A stretch of DNA of 64,000 bases from an uncultured Neomegalonema sp. (GCA_937990185.1 CALKBI010000015.1:82577-146576), one strand, 5' to 3'. Positions 19,017-29,118 are shown, counted from the stretch's first letter. A program made the numbers and translations. Notes: generated by a model not told the origin, from the sequence alone.

Positions 19017-19700
19017 CTACAGAACGAGTTGCCCGGCTAGATATGCGCGGGCTTGTTGCGAGGTTGGAGCCTCAAAGAACTCTGCGGCAAGAGTATGCTC
19101 ACAGAGCTGCCCGTTGTGCAAAAAGATGATCTCGTCGGCAAGTCTGCGTGCTTGCCCCTGATCATGGGTGACGAGGATGATTTTGGTCTTCGCGTCCGCC
19201 GAGCGCTGGACTGTTTTTTCGATGGCGAGGGTCGCTGTCGGGTCAAGGCTGGCGGTTGGCTCATCAAGGAATAGGATTTCGGGACCGAGCGACAACGCAC
19301 GGGCGAGGGCGAGGCGCTGTTGTTCGCCTCCTGAGAGGGAGCGTGCGGGCTGTTTGGCGCGGGTGTTCAAGCTGATTTCTGTCAGCATCTCTCGGCATTT
19401 ATTTTCCGCGTCCTGCGCGTAGGGCCCGCGCCGGAGGGCAAAGAGCAGGTTTGCCTCGACCGAGCGGCGCAGCATCACAGGGCGCTGGAACACCATGGCT
19501 TGTCGTCCGGTGCTGTGGATCGTGCCGGAGGTCGGGGCGATCAGCCCGTGCAGCAGCCGCAGCAGCAGGCTTTTGCCTGCCCCGTTCGGCCCCATAATCA
19601 CGGTGGTTCCTCTGGCCGAGAGCGTCAGGTCAAGCGCGCGGATGCGGTCTTCGCCTCCGGCCTTTAAGGTCAGTGCTGTTGTGCGTATCGGGTCAGCCAT
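19017..19700 (-). CDS. tupC: TupC-like ABC transporter ATP-binding protein
   Basis: The 227-residue ATPase has Walker A 'GPNGAGKS', Q-loop 'MVFQRPVMLRRS', ABC signature '[17 protein letters not shown]', Walker B 'EILFLDEPTASLD' and H-loop 'LVTHD'. It energises the tungstate-type importer. Its start overlaps the end of tupB by 8 bases, indicating coupled translation. Confidence 0.9.
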   Translation of the reverse strand: MADPIRTTALTLKAGGEDRIRALDLTLSARGTTVIMGPNGAGKSLLLRLLHGLIAPTSGTIHSTGRQAMVFQRPVMLRRSVEANLLFALRRGPYAQDAENKCREMLTEISLNTRAKQPARSLSGGEQQRLALARALSLGPEILFLDEPTASLDPTATLAIEKTVQRSADAKTKIILVTHDQGQARRLADEIIFLHNGQLCEHTLAAEFFEAPTSQQARAYLAGQLVL

Positions 19701-20400
19701 GGGCGAAACTGTGCGATTTACGCCGCAGGCTCATGGCCAGCGCGTTGACGGTTAGGGCAATTACCAAGAGGATCAGGCCGAGTGCGAGCGCAAGCGGCAG
19801 ATCGCCTTTTGAGGTCTCCAAGGCAATTGCGGTGGTCATGACTCGGGTGAGGTGGTCGATATTGCCGCCGACGATGATTACCGCGCCGACCTCGGCAATT
19901 GCACGGCCAAAACCCGCAAGCGCGACTGTAATCAGTGCTGTGCGACCATCCCAGAGCAGCGCGGCGATTGTCTCGCGGCGAGAGAGCCCCATTGAGCGGA
20001 ATTGCTCATCATATTCGGCGTGCAGGTCTTCTATGACTTGCCGGGACAGGGCGGCGATAATCGGGGCGATCAGGATCGTTTGCGCGATAATCATGGCGGT
20101 GGGCGTATAGAGGAGGCCAAAGCTGCCCAAAGGACCAGCGCGCGAGAGGCTGAGATAGACTAATAGGCCAATGACGACCGGGGGTAGGCCCATGAGAGCA
20201 TTGACCACGACCAGCACGGCTCCGCGCCCTCTGAACCGCGTAATCGCCAGCCATGCGCCTAGTGGCAGGCCGATAAAGCACGCGAGGATAATCGCTGTCA
20301 GCGACACGCGCAAAGACAAGCCGACGATCTCGATCAGATCGGCATCACCGGCAAGGACCAACGCAAAGGCCAGCCGAAAGGCTTCAGTAAATTCGTGCAT
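19693..20400 (-). CDS. tupB: TupB-like ABC transporter permease
   Basis: The frame is open further upstream, but the extension is Arg/Pro-rich and unlikely to be translated; the ATG giving 'MHEFTEAFRLAFALVLAGD' is preferred (235 residues). Several membrane segments and the cytoplasmic coupling motif near 'YDEQFRSMGLSRRETIAALL' (EAA-loop-like) are as in TupB permeases. It is first in the tup operon. The 282-bp region to the divergent CoA-transferase gene must hold both promoters; no recognisable operator is seen. Confidence 0.87.
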   Translation of the reverse strand: MHEFTEAFRLAFALVLAGDADLIEIVGLSLRVSLTAIILACFIGLPLGAWLAITRFRGRGAVLVVVNALMGLPPVVIGLLVYLSLSRAGPLGSFGLLYTPTAMIIAQTILIAPIIAALSRQVIEDLHAEYDEQFRSMGLSRRETIAALLWDGRTALITVALAGFGRAIAEVGAVIIVGGNIDHLTRVMTTAIALETSKGDLPLALALGLILLVIALTVNALAMSLRRKSHSFAHG

Positions 20401-20682
20401 CAAAGATGTGTCGCCGCTGGATACGGATTTTGCAAGAAGTGTTGCGGGTGTGGGGTAAAGCGGCCTCACTCGGGTGGGGCGTGAAACGCTTCCTCGCTGG
20501 GCGAGGGCGGTCGCGTGTCGCCGTTGCGCGGCTGCGGGTCTTGAAATGGTGGGTAATGGTGTTTCTTGAAGGCACAAGACCTGACTTTTGCAACCATGGC
20601 GGAACCACCTATTTGAAAAACCTGAGGACGAATACGCTTTACTGTGCTGTTATGCGCCGAAGAGGAATATGGAGTTGGATGT

Positions 20683-21864
20683 ATGACGGGTGCATTGGAT
20701 GGTTTGCGGATTTTGGACCTGAGCCGTATTCTCGCGGGGCCGACCGCTACGCAATTACTGGGCGATTTCGGCGCGGATATTATCAAGGTTGAACGTCCAG
20801 GTTTGGGCGATGAAACCCGCGCATGGGGACCTCCTTTTGTCGAAGGCGCAGATGGTCCGACACAAGAAAGCGCCTATTATCTTTGCGCCAACCGCAACAA
20901 ACGCTCTATCGCAGTAGACATCGCCACGCCGGAAGGGGCGCAAGTCGTGCGTGAGCTGTTGGCAACCTGTGATGTGTTGATTGAGAATTTCAAACCCGGC
21001 GGGCTTGATAAATACGGCCTCAGTTACAGCGACCTGAAAGATCAGTTCCCACAACTGGTTTATTGTTCGATTTCGGGCTTCGGCCAGACGGGACCAAACC
21101 GCGAAAAACCGGGCTATGATCTGCTCGCGCAAGCCTATGGCGGCATTATGAGCCTGACAGGCAACCCCGAAGGCGAGCCAATGAAAGTTGCTGTTGGCAT
21201 CGCAGATGTGATGACGGGCATGTATGCGTCAAACGCCATTCTCGCCGCCTTGCGTCACCGCGATAAGACCGGTGAAGGTCAGCATATTGATATTGCATTG
21301 GTCGATTGCCAGATCGCGTGGCTGATTAACGAAGGAACCAATTTCCTGACATCGCAGAACGTGCCAAAGCGCCGGGGTAATCAGCATCCGAACATCGTCC
21401 CTTATCAAGTGTTTCAAATGGCAGACGGCCATGCCGTGGTTGCCGTTGGAAACGACACGCAATTCCAACGGTTTTGCACATTAATCGGACGCGATGAGTT
21501 ATCCGCCGATCCTCAATATGCAACCAATGCCGCCCGCCTCGCAAACCGCGACGCACTGATCGAGACATTGACGGAAACACTTGCCACGCTCGAACGCGAT
21601 TGGCTGATTACGGGAATGGAAGCCAATAAAATCCCCGGCGGGCCGATCAACCGTTTGGATGACGTCTTCGCCACCGACCAAGTTGCCGCACGTGACATGA
21701 AGATCTCTGTACCGCATCCCTCGGCTGCGACAGGCAAAGTCGACTTGATTGGCAATCCGGTAAAGTTCTCAAAAACTCCGGTCACATATCGCCGAGCGCC
21801 GCCGACATGCGGCGCTGACACCGATGATATTTTGGCTGAACTGCAAACCGCGAAAAACGAGTAA
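20683..21864 (+). CDS. Class III CoA-transferase (CaiB/BaiF family)
   Basis: The 393-residue protein begins 'GALDGLRILDLSRILAGPTA', typical of the family, and shows 'ADIIKVERPGLGDETRAWGPP', 'LCANRNKRSIAVD' and 'GKTGEGQHIDIAL'-like features. Asp175 in 'VGIADVMTGMYA' matches the catalytic Asp that forms the acyl anhydride intermediate. These enzymes move CoA between carboxylic acids; the acid pair cannot be told from sequence. The ATG with GGAG 8 bases upstream was chosen. It converges with putR. Confidence 0.9.
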   Translation: MTGALDGLRILDLSRILAGPTATQLLGDFGADIIKVERPGLGDETRAWGPPFVEGADGPTQESAYYLCANRNKRSIAVDIATPEGAQVVRELLATCDVLIENFKPGGLDKYGLSYSDLKDQFPQLVYCSISGFGQTGPNREKPGYDLLAQAYGGIMSLTGNPEGEPMKVAVGIADVMTGMYASNAILAALRHRDKTGEGQHIDIALVDCQIAWLINEGTNFLTSQNVPKRRGNQHPNIVPYQVFQMADGHAVVAVGNDTQFQRFCTLIGRDELSADPQYATNAARLANRDALIETLTETLATLERDWLITGMEANKIPGGPINRLDDVFATDQVAARDMKISVPHPSAATGKVDLIGNPVKFSKTPVTYRRAPPTCGADTDDILAELQTAKNE

Positions 21865-21886
21865 TACGCAACGCCGTTTGCGTGGA

Positions 21887-22342
21887 TCAATCCTCTTTCA
21901 CTGTCTCCATCGTAATGAAAGTAGAGGTCTGCGCCACATAGGGCAGCGCGGCAATCGTCTCGCCTAATGTCTTGCGATAGGCAACGATATCTTTTGTCCT
22001 CACTTTCAGTAAATAATCGAAGCCGCCTGCAATCATATGGGCAGCTTCGATTTCAGGATGGCGCAGCACTGCGGCGTTAAAACTATCGAGCGCCTCGCTC
22101 CTCGTGTTATCGAGCGTGACCTGCACAAAGGCGATATGCGACAACCCGAGCTTGTCGAGATTCAGCTCGGCACGATACCCGACGATAATACCGTCCCGCT
22201 CCAACCGCCGCACCCGCGCAAGCGTCGGCGATTTACTCAATCCCACCTCTTTGCCCAAAGCAGCCATCGAAACCTGAGCGTCTCGAGTCAAAATCGCGAT
22301 AATTTTGCGATCAATGCGGTCCAATTGACCTAAATTATCCAT
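21887..22342 (-). CDS. putR: Lrp/AsnC-type regulator, probable PutR
   Basis: The 151-residue protein has an N-terminal helix-turn-helix ('LDRIDRKIIAILTRDAQVSM', 'GLSKSPTLARVRRLERDGII') and a C-terminal RAM ligand-binding domain ('AHMIAGGFDYLLKVRTKDI'). It is divergent from putA with 125 bp between start codons. In alphaproteobacteria such a neighbour activates putA in response to proline; that role is inferred from position. Confidence 0.88.
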   Translation of the reverse strand: MDNLGQLDRIDRKIIAILTRDAQVSMAALGKEVGLSKSPTLARVRRLERDGIIVGYRAELNLDKLGLSHIAFVQVTLDNTRSEALDSFNAAVLRHPEIEAAHMIAGGFDYLLKVRTKDIVAYRKTLGETIAALPYVAQTSTFITMETVKED

Positions 22343-22467
22343 TATTTCCGCCCAAATGCCTACTGTTCGTCAGTTATACAGTCCAAAAGCACGCATAACA
22401 GTAAAAATTCAGACCACAATATGCTTCTGAAATGCTGTACTTTTCACGGGAACACCCGGAGGACGCC
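22343..22467. promoter_or_regulatory. putR-putA divergent control region
   Basis: The 125 bp between the divergent starts must contain both promoters and, by analogy, PutR sites. It is AT-richer than the genes. GGAGGA (22458-22463) is the ribosome site of putA. I could not assign exact Lrp boxes. Confidence 0.5.
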
Positions 22468-25400
22468 ATGCTGGACGAGATTCGAACCCGATTACGCGCA
22501 GATATGCTCGCCGACGAGCCTCTCGCCATTGAGCGCCTGATTGCGCTTGCCGCGCTCTCCCCCGAGGACCGCAAAGATATTTCGGCCCATGCAACCAAAC
22601 TCGTCTCCAATGTTCGCAATGCCTCTGATCCGGGGATGATGGAGGTTTTCCTCGGCGAATACGGCCTGTCGACCAGTGAAGGCGTCGCCCTGATGTGCCT
22701 TGCCGAAGCCATGCTGCGCGTGCCGGATGCGGAAACAATCGACGACTTGATCCAAGACAAGATCGCTCCCCATGATTGGAGCACCCATCTGGGCCATTCA
22801 GACTCTACGCTTGTCAACGCTTCCACATGGGCGTTGATGCTGACCGGACGGGTAATCGACGAGAAAGACGACCCCGGCGTGGTCGGCGCGTTGCGCGGTG
22901 TCGTGCGCCGCCTCGGTGAACCTGTCGTGCGGATTGCCGTTGGCCGTGCCATGCGAGAAATGGGCGCTCAATTCGTCCTTGGCCGCACCATTGAAGAGGC
23001 GATGGAGAACGGCAATTCTAGCCGCAAAGACGGATACACATTTTCTTACGACATGCTCGGAGAAGCCGCCCGAACAGACGAGGATGCCCGCAGATACCAT
23101 GGTGCATACAGCCAAGCCATCGCATCAATTTCGACCCGCGCACAAAGCGAAGACATTCGCGAGAACCCCGGTATTTCAGTCAAACTTTCCGCCCTGCATC
23201 CGCGTTATGAATTTGGTCAGCGCGAGACAATGTTGCCCATTCTATCAGCGCGTGTCCTGCAACTCGCCCGTGCTGCAAAAGATGCCAAGCTAGGCTTTAA
23301 CATCGACGCGGAAGAAGCCGACCGGCTGGACCTTTCACTCGATGTGATTGAGGCGGTTTTATCAGACGAGTCTCTCGCGGGATGGGATGGCTTTGGCGTC
23401 GTGGTTCAGGCGTATGGCCCGCGCACCGCGCATACGATTGATTGGCTTTATGCATTGGCCGAAAAACTTGATCGCCGCATTATGGTCCGGCTCGTCAAAG
23501 GAGCCTATTGGGATACCGAGATCAAACGCGCGCAAGTCATGGGCCTCGACGGGTTTCCGGTCTTCACGCGTAAGCATCATACGGATATCAGCTACATAGG
23601 ATGCGCCCGTAAACTGCTGTCGATGACCGACCGCATCTATCCGCAATTCGCCACCCATAACGCTCATTCTGTCGCCGCCGTACTGCACCTTGCCGAAGGC
23701 CGCACCCAAGACTTTGAGTTCCAACGCCTGCATGGCATGGGCGAGTCTTTGCACAAGTTGATCATGGCCGAAGCCGGAACCCGTTGCCGCATCTATGCAC
23801 CCGTTGGCGCGCATCGCGATTTGCTGGCTTATCTGGTCAGGCGCCTATTGGAGAATGGTGCGAACTCATCTTTCGTGAATCAGATCGTCGATGAAGATGT
23901 CCCCGCAGAAGTTATCGCCCGTGATCCCATCGAAATCGCTCTGTCGCAAAATGCTCAAGCCCGCAAAGCGATCAAAGCCCCCTCAGAAATTTTCCCGCGC
24001 CGCCGCAATTCTCGTGGATGGGATATCACGGACCCGTGCGATATCGACGAAATCGAAGCCGCCCGCGCGCCCTTCGCAGCCCCTTATTTGTGGGGTGAAA
24101 AGGGCTTGGCAATTCACAACCCAGCGCATCCCGAAGAAATCATCGGCCACTTAGAAGAGGCCACACCGGAGAGCGCCACCGCCGCCATCGGCAAAGCCAT
24201 CACCGCAAGCGTTGAATGGTCGGCAACTCCAGTCGCAGAGCGTGCCGCTATCCTCAATCGCATCGCAGATTTCTACGAACGCGATTTTGGCGAGCTTTTC
24301 GCCCTTGCCGCCCGCGAAGCCGGTAAAACACTGCTCGATTGCGTAGCCGAATTACGTGAGGCCGTCGACTTTTTGCGCTATTATGCCGTCGAAGCCGCCC
24401 ATGCTGAAAAAGACACTCAAGCACGCGGCGTCATCGTCTGTATCTCGCCTTGGAATTTTCCACTTGCAATTTTTACCGGGCAAATTGCGGCAGCATTAGT
24501 AACCGGCAATGCCGTGATGGCAAAGCCTGCCGAGCAAACCCCCTTGATGGCTCGTAAAGCGATCGCACTGATGCATGAAGCCGGTATTCCGAGAGATATT
24601 CTGGCTCTCCTACCCGGCCCTGGCGAAACCATTGGCGCGGCGCTAACATCCGATCCGCGCATCGCAGGCGTGTGCTTCACAGGTTCCACCGAAGTCGCGA
24701 AAATCATCGACCGTCAGCTCGCAAAAACCGCCGCACCGGACGCAATGCTCATTGCTGAGACTGGTGGCCTCAACGCGATGATTGTTGATTCAACCGCTCT
24801 GCCCGAACAAGCCGTCCGCGACATCGTGGCTTCTGCTTTTCAAAGTGCGGGGCAACGTTGTTCTGCTCTGCGTGTACTCTACGTCCAGCGCGATGTAGAA
24901 GAACGCTTGCTCGAAATGCTCTTCGGCGCGATGGACTCCTTACAGATTGGCGACCCGCTTAATCTTGAAACCGATGTCGGCCCGGTGATCGACGCAGAGG
25001 CGCAAACAGCGATCAAAATATACTGCGAAACTCTCGAAGGCGGTGGACGTTTACTCAAGCAACTGACCGCACCGGAGCATGGTAACTTTGTCGCGCCGCA
25101 TTGCTTTCGAGTGAAGGGCATCGAAGACTTAGACCATGAGATTTTTGGTCCAATCCTTCACATTGCCCGTTTTGATGCCCATCAAATTGATCAAGTTGTT
25201 GATACCATCAACGCACGAGGCTACGGGTTGACTTTCGGCTTGCACACCCGGATTGACGCCCGCGTGCAGCAAGTGATTGATCGCGCTGCATCCGGCAATG
25301 TCTACATCAACCGCAATCAAATCGGCGCAGTCGTTGGCTCGCAACCCTTTGGAGGAGAGGGATTATCCGGCACAGGCCCAAAAGCAGGTGGCCCGCATTA

Positions 25401-26079
25401 CCTTTCGCGCTTTCGCAAGCAGACGCCCCGACCATCAGATGTTTCTCGGAACACTGCGAGGGATACGGCATCACCTTCGGCAGATACCCTCACCACAGCC
25501 ATCGCTTCGCTCGATAACTCCGATTGGGCCGTGCGTCACGACCGGATCGGAACTCTCCGCCAGGTGCTTCGCGGTGCTGCGCCAGAAGCAATGCCTGCGG
25601 CTGCGGCGCTTGAACAAGGCCCGATTGATTTGCCGGGACCAACCGGAGAGTCAAACCGCCTCACGCTCAAGCCAAAAGGAACCGTACTATGCCTCGGCCC
25701 AACGGCAGAAATGACGCTCGCGCAAGCAGTGCAGGCTTTGGCCACTGGAAACAGAGTTATCGTTGTTGCACCGGGAGCCAGCAAAAAGCTGGCGCCTTTT
25801 AACAACCAAGGCTTCCCAATTTACATCACCGATGACCAGCTAGACCCGATTATACTCACCTCACTTCCGGTCGATTGTGTTGCACTTGCAGGAGATGATT
25901 TGCACGCTGTTCGCAAGGCGCTTGCAAATCGCGAAGGCCCCATCGTGCCCCTCGTTTCCGATTTGATTTCACCAGCATCATACAGTCATGAACGTGCCGT
26001 CTGTATTGATACAACAGCCGCCGGAGGCAATGCGGCGCTCCTCGCAAAAGTTGGCGGCGAAGATATGAATGGGGCATAG
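22468..26079 (+). CDS. putA: PutA, proline dehydrogenase / pyrroline-5-carboxylate dehydrogenase
   Basis: The 1203-residue bifunctional enzyme oxidises proline to glutamate. The proline dehydrogenase barrel (~160-460) shows 'VVVQAYGPRT', 'VRLVKGAYWDTEIKRAQ' and 'FATHNAHS'. The aldehyde dehydrogenase module (~540-1000) shows 'ISPWNFPLAIFTGQIAAALV', 'FTGSTEVAK' and catalytic Cys in 'SAGQRCSALR'. A C-terminal ~200-residue domain follows, as in longer PutA types. It lacks the N-terminal ribbon-helix-helix DNA-binding domain of E. coli PutA, which fits a separate PutR. The ATG after GGAGGA is chosen over an ATG 36 bases upstream. Confidence 0.97.
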   Translation: MLDEIRTRLRADMLADEPLAIERLIALAALSPEDRKDISAHATKLVSNVRNASDPGMMEVFLGEYGLSTSEGVALMCLAEAMLRVPDAETIDDLIQDKIAPHDWSTHLGHSDSTLVNASTWALMLTGRVIDEKDDPGVVGALRGVVRRLGEPVVRIAVGRAMREMGAQFVLGRTIEEAMENGNSSRKDGYTFSYDMLGEAARTDEDARRYHGAYSQAIASISTRAQSEDIRENPGISVKLSALHPRYEFGQRETMLPILSARVLQLARAAKDAKLGFNIDAEEADRLDLSLDVIEAVLSDESLAGWDGFGVVVQAYGPRTAHTIDWLYALAEKLDRRIMVRLVKGAYWDTEIKRAQVMGLDGFPVFTRKHHTDISYIGCARKLLSMTDRIYPQFATHNAHSVAAVLHLAEGRTQDFEFQRLHGMGESLHKLIMAEAGTRCRIYAPVGAHRDLLAYLVRRLLENGANSSFVNQIVDEDVPAEVIARDPIEIALSQNAQARKAIKAPSEIFPRRRNSRGWDITDPCDIDEIEAARAPFAAPYLWGEKGLAIHNPAHPEEIIGHLEEATPESATAAIGKAITASVEWSATPVAERAAILNRIADFYERDFGELFALAAREAGKTLLDCVAELREAVDFLRYYAVEAAHAEKDTQARGVIVCISPWNFPLAIFTGQIAAALVTGNAVMAKPAEQTPLMARKAIALMHEAGIPRDILALLPGPGETIGAALTSDPRIAGVCFTGSTEVAKIIDRQLAKTAAPDAMLIAETGGLNAMIVDSTALPEQAVRDIVASAFQSAGQRCSALRVLYVQRDVEERLLEMLFGAMDSLQIGDPLNLETDVGPVIDAEAQTAIKIYCETLEGGGRLLKQLTAPEHGNFVAPHCFRVKGIEDLDHEIFGPILHIARFDAHQIDQVVDTINARGYGLTFGLHTRIDARVQQVIDRAASGNVYINRNQIGAVVGSQPFGGEGLSGTGPKAGGPHYLSRFRKQTPRPSDVSRNTARDTASPSADTLTTAIASLDNSDWAVRHDRIGTLRQVLRGAAPEAMPAAAALEQGPIDLPGPTGESNRLTLKPKGTVLCLGPTAEMTLAQAVQALATGNRVIVVAPGASKKLAPFNNQGFPIYITDDQLDPIILTSLPVDCVALAGDDLHAVRKALANREGPIVPLVSDLISPASYSHERAVCIDTTAAGGNAALLAKVGGEDMNGA

Positions 26080-26091
26080 CCTTCGACCATA

Positions 26092-26961
26092 TCAAAGGGC
26101 GATGGTCAGTCCCTCACGCGCGAACAGCGTTTTATCAGCGACAGCCTTAGCGCTGCGCTCCATATCGATCAAAGCATCATCAGTACGCTCGGGTGAATGG
26201 TGCGTCATCAACGTTCGGCCAACATTGATTTTCTCAGCGAGCTTCAGACCCTGCTGCCATGTGGAATGTCCCCATCCCCGGCGCGCGGCCAGTTCTTCTT
26301 CGGTATAGGACGCATCCCAAACCAGTAGATCAGAAGACCGCGCGTAATATGCGACCTGTGCATCAATGGATTGCTTGCCATGTTCATGATCCGAGGCAAT
26401 CACAACGACCCTGCCGTTTGAATTGATGCGCCACCCGCACGCTCCATCGGGGTGGTTAAGAGGGAACGCGCGAGCCATGCTCTCAGGACCAAGTGAAATC
26501 CGCGCGCCAGCTTCCGGAACGCGAATTTCAAGTGTATCCCAAACAGTCGTATCTACAGGAAAAATTGGTGGAGCAAGACCCCGAGACAATGCCCCCCGAA
26601 GCGTCTCAGGATCAGGATAAACTGAATTCCACAGCCGTACTTTTGTTAGGCCGGAAATGAGCGGTGCAAAAAACGGTAGTCCGCAAATATGATCAATATG
26701 GAGATGTGTTAAAAGCAGGTCGATTTCGGAAGGTGGGCCTTCAGGCCGGGTCATCAATTCATGCCCGAGCGCGCGAAGTCCTGATCCGGCATCGACTACT
26801 AAAAAATGCCCGTCTGTTTCGATGGAAAAACAGGTTGTATCGCCTCCGAAGACATTGCGCTCAGAACCACCGGCAAAGATCGACCCCCGCGCACCCCATA
26901 CTTTGAAGACAATATCTGTTTTGCTATTCATCATTTCTCTGCGCGAAAAGTCACCCTTCAT
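26092..26961 (-). CDS. Metallo-beta-lactamase-fold hydrolase
   Basis: The 289-residue protein has the metal-binding motif HLHIDH in 'LLTHLHIDHICGLPFF', the upstream 'VVDAGSGLRALG', and later His/Asp ('ASDHEH', 'WDASYTEEE', 'WGHSTWQQG', 'MTHHSPERTDD'). This arrangement resembles phosphodiesterase-type MBL proteins such as PhnP-like enzymes. Substrate unknown. The true start may be one of two adjacent ATGs 27-30 bases downstream ('MMNSKTDIVFKVWGARGS'), since no clear ribosome site favours the first. It converges with putA. Confidence 0.82.
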   Translation of the reverse strand: MKGDFSRREMMNSKTDIVFKVWGARGSIFAGGSERNVFGGDTTCFSIETDGHFLVVDAGSGLRALGHELMTRPEGPPSEIDLLLTHLHIDHICGLPFFAPLISGLTKVRLWNSVYPDPETLRGALSRGLAPPIFPVDTTVWDTLEIRVPEAGARISLGPESMARAFPLNHPDGACGWRINSNGRVVVIASDHEHGKQSIDAQVAYYARSSDLLVWDASYTEEELAARRGWGHSTWQQGLKLAEKINVGRTLMTHHSPERTDDALIDMERSAKAVADKTLFAREGLTIAL

Positions 26962-27351
26962 CTGTCTTGAGGCGCATAAAACAGAGCGCTAAAATACAGT
27001 GCAAAAGCGCTTTAGAAAATCGCGAGACCTTTCTTAAACAAGCAAATGAGTGGCAAAGTATTCTCCAATTTAGGCAGTTACTTTGTAACTTTCCGACACC
27101 TTAGTGCGGAAAGAAGTATTCACGTCTAAGCAACTATAGGTTGCTTCCTCGATAACGCAAGAGGCTTTGCTATCTCAGGAAGACTGTCAACTTCCTCCAG
27201 GTTGGCATAAATACAACCTTTTGCAAGCATTAAGATAAATTGCATCTAAATCTTGAGGCGCAAAATGTTCATTGTAAAAACAGTCGTGTTAGCCAGTCGA
27301 TTTGGCCACCCAAATGACAACCCCCGTTATGCTGAAGATTATAGTCTGTCA
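26962..27351. other. 390-bp gene-free stretch
   Basis: I see no coding frame with credible features. AAGCAAC-TATAG-GTTGCTT (27128-27146) is a small inverted repeat. The stretch is AT-richer than neighbours and lies upstream of the MBL gene (minus strand) and downstream of the DUF4345-like gene, so it may hold the MBL promoter. Confidence 0.4.
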
Positions 27352-27777
27352 TTAATCTTCGCGGCGATAAGTCCCTAGAATAACAAGAAAAATAAACAAA
27401 ACGACTTCGAAAATTGTCTCTTGCAACACAGTCCCTGTTGGGAAGCCTTCATAAACAAATCCAACAATGCGTGCGAGGCTTAGCCCTCCCATCATCGTCG
27501 CCAAGACCACCGACGCTTCTCGGGGCTTGTTATATCGCAAATCTAGCAGCAATAGAGCGGCTCCCGCTCCGCCCATAAATCCACCGAAAACAGCGCGGAT
27601 TTCCGAGTGCGCCATCGGTTCATTGAGGGTCAATGGATACAGGCGTTCAACGGCATCCGGTTCAACCATAAGCCATATGCCCAGAGCAATAAACAACGCT
27701 CCAACGCTTAATGTTAACCAACGGCACAAATGATTTGTTAATTGATTCAATGCGTAATCCCTCTTGTTCGATCTCAT
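27352..27777 (-). CDS. DUF4345-like four-helix membrane protein
   Basis: The 141-residue protein has four hydrophobic segments: 'LTLSVGALFIALGIWLMV', 'AVFGGFMGGAGAALLLLDL', 'VVLATMMGGLSLARIVGFVY' and 'FEVVLFIFLVILG'. The pattern 'RAVFGGFMGG...ALLLL' followed by 'RIVGFVYEG' is as in DUF4345. No function is known. It is divergent from the PilZ gene. Confidence 0.7.
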   Translation of the reverse strand: MRSNKRDYALNQLTNHLCRWLTLSVGALFIALGIWLMVEPDAVERLYPLTLNEPMAHSEIRAVFGGFMGGAGAALLLLDLRYNKPREASVVLATMMGGLSLARIVGFVYEGFPTGTVLQETIFEVVLFIFLVILGTYRRED

Positions 27778-27892
27778 GCGAAAATTTTAAATCGATCAAA
27801 CCTGCTGTCTCTTTAAAGTTTATCAAGCCATATCGGCTAATACTTACGTTCAGACCCATATCTGAATGATATCTTTTACAGAGAGCCACAGC

Positions 27893-28279
27893 ATGTTCGG
27901 AAAACGGCAAACTGAAAAATTTGACCCAAGCGATTATCGCGCGCATGACCGCCGTGCAGTTAAAGGACTGACTGTCTATGTAGACAAGCAGGAAGTTGAA
28001 ATACTTGACTATTCTGATGGTGGCGTTCGTGTTGGCTCGAGAAGTCCTCTTCCTCGGGTGACCGTTGTAGAGATTTTCCGGCGTGAAAAGCTCATACGCA
28101 GCGTTGCGGCTGTGTCGGCATGGTCACGTGGAGGCCAAACAGGGTATTCATTCCGGCCTAAACTCAAGCTCACCACGGTCGCTCCTGTTCTCAAGGAAGA
28201 CTACATCGCCGCGCCTGTTGATCAGAACAAGACGGGCGGATTCACGGGTAATGCATTGAAAGATCGTTTGAAACTCTGA
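27893..28279 (+). CDS. PilZ-domain protein (probable cyclic-di-GMP binder)
   Basis: The 128-residue protein has the PilZ signature pair: 'RAHDRRAV' (RxxxR-type motif) and 'ILDYSDGGVRVGS' (D/NxSxxG), followed by strands ending in 'GYSFRP'. PilZ domains bind cyclic-di-GMP and affect motility or surface polymer. The ATG at 27893 with AGAGAG upstream is preferred; another ATG lies 27 bases earlier. It stands alone, so the output is unknown. Confidence 0.82.
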   Translation: MFGKRQTEKFDPSDYRAHDRRAVKGLTVYVDKQEVEILDYSDGGVRVGSRSPLPRVTVVEIFRREKLIRSVAAVSAWSRGGQTGYSFRPKLKLTTVAPVLKEDYIAAPVDQNKTGGFTGNALKDRLKL

Positions 28280-28320
28280 TTGTCTAGACGACATCTTTTG
28301 AAAACATTATACGATCGACG

Positions 28321-29118
28321 ATGTCAGTATTTCTTCATACCTCCCGGGTTGAGGCGACAACGGAAACGCCGGGCGTTCCGTTGATCATCGCGCATGGTTT
28401 GCTAGGCCAAAGCCGCAATTTCGGTACGTTGGCGCGCGGTTTCGCCGAAAAACGCAATGTTATCAGTATAGATATGCGTAACCACGGGGACTCTCCGTGG
28501 CATGAGGTGATGGATTACGACGCGATGGCGGAAGATTTAGCCGCTGTGATCGAAATTCACGGCGCTGAACATGCTCATGTGCTTGGCCATTCGATGGGCG
28601 GTAAAGCGGCGATGCGGTTGGCGCTTAGACGCCCGGAATTGCTGGCGTCTTTGGTTGTTGCCGATATTGCGCCGGTCGCTTACGATCACGAATATAACAA
28701 AGAAATCAATGCAATGCAGACGCTTGGCCTAGAGGCGATAAGCCGCCGCAGCCAAGCCGATCAAATCCTGCGAGCCGTGATCCCGCAAGCCTCCATGCGG
28801 GCATTTCTTCTGCAAAATCTTAGCATTAAGGACGGCAGCGCGCGTTGGAAACCCAATCTCGATGTGCTTGCCGAGAGCATGGAAGCCATCACCGGATGGC
28901 TGCCCCCTCCAGCTGGCGCGCGGTACGACGGCCCGACGCTGTTTGTGAAAGGCGCGGACAGCACCTATGTCCTGACGCAGCACGAATCCACGATTTCTGA
29001 ACTGTTTCCTGCCGTCGAATACACAAGTATAGCGGGTGCGGGTCATTGGCTCCATGCAGAACGTCCCAAACCGTTCTTCGAGAAAATCGACGCTTTTCTG
29101 GATAAAACGGGTCACTAA
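28321..29118 (+). CDS. Alpha/beta-hydrolase, YbfF-like esterase
   Basis: The 265-residue protein has the oxyanion region 'IIAHGLLGQSRNFGTLAR', 'DMRNHGDSPW', the nucleophile elbow 'GHSMGGKAAM' and the C-terminal His in 'IAGAGHWLHAERP'. This combination is typical for YbfF-type short-chain acyl esterases. The substrate is unknown. Confidence 0.88.
   Translation: MSVFLHTSRVEATTETPGVPLIIAHGLLGQSRNFGTLARGFAEKRNVISIDMRNHGDSPWHEVMDYDAMAEDLAAVIEIHGAEHAHVLGHSMGGKAAMRLALRRPELLASLVVADIAPVAYDHEYNKEINAMQTLGLEAISRRSQADQILRAVIPQASMRAFLLQNLSIKDGSARWKPNLDVLAESMEAITGWLPPPAGARYDGPTLFVKGADSTYVLTQHESTISELFPAVEYTSIAGAGHWLHAERPKPFFEKIDAFLDKTGH

Noticed and set aside
20401..20577. 59-codon N-terminal extension of the tupB permease
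   Set aside because: The extension is Arg/Pro/Thr-rich and unlike any permease start; the ATG at 20400 gives the normal length.
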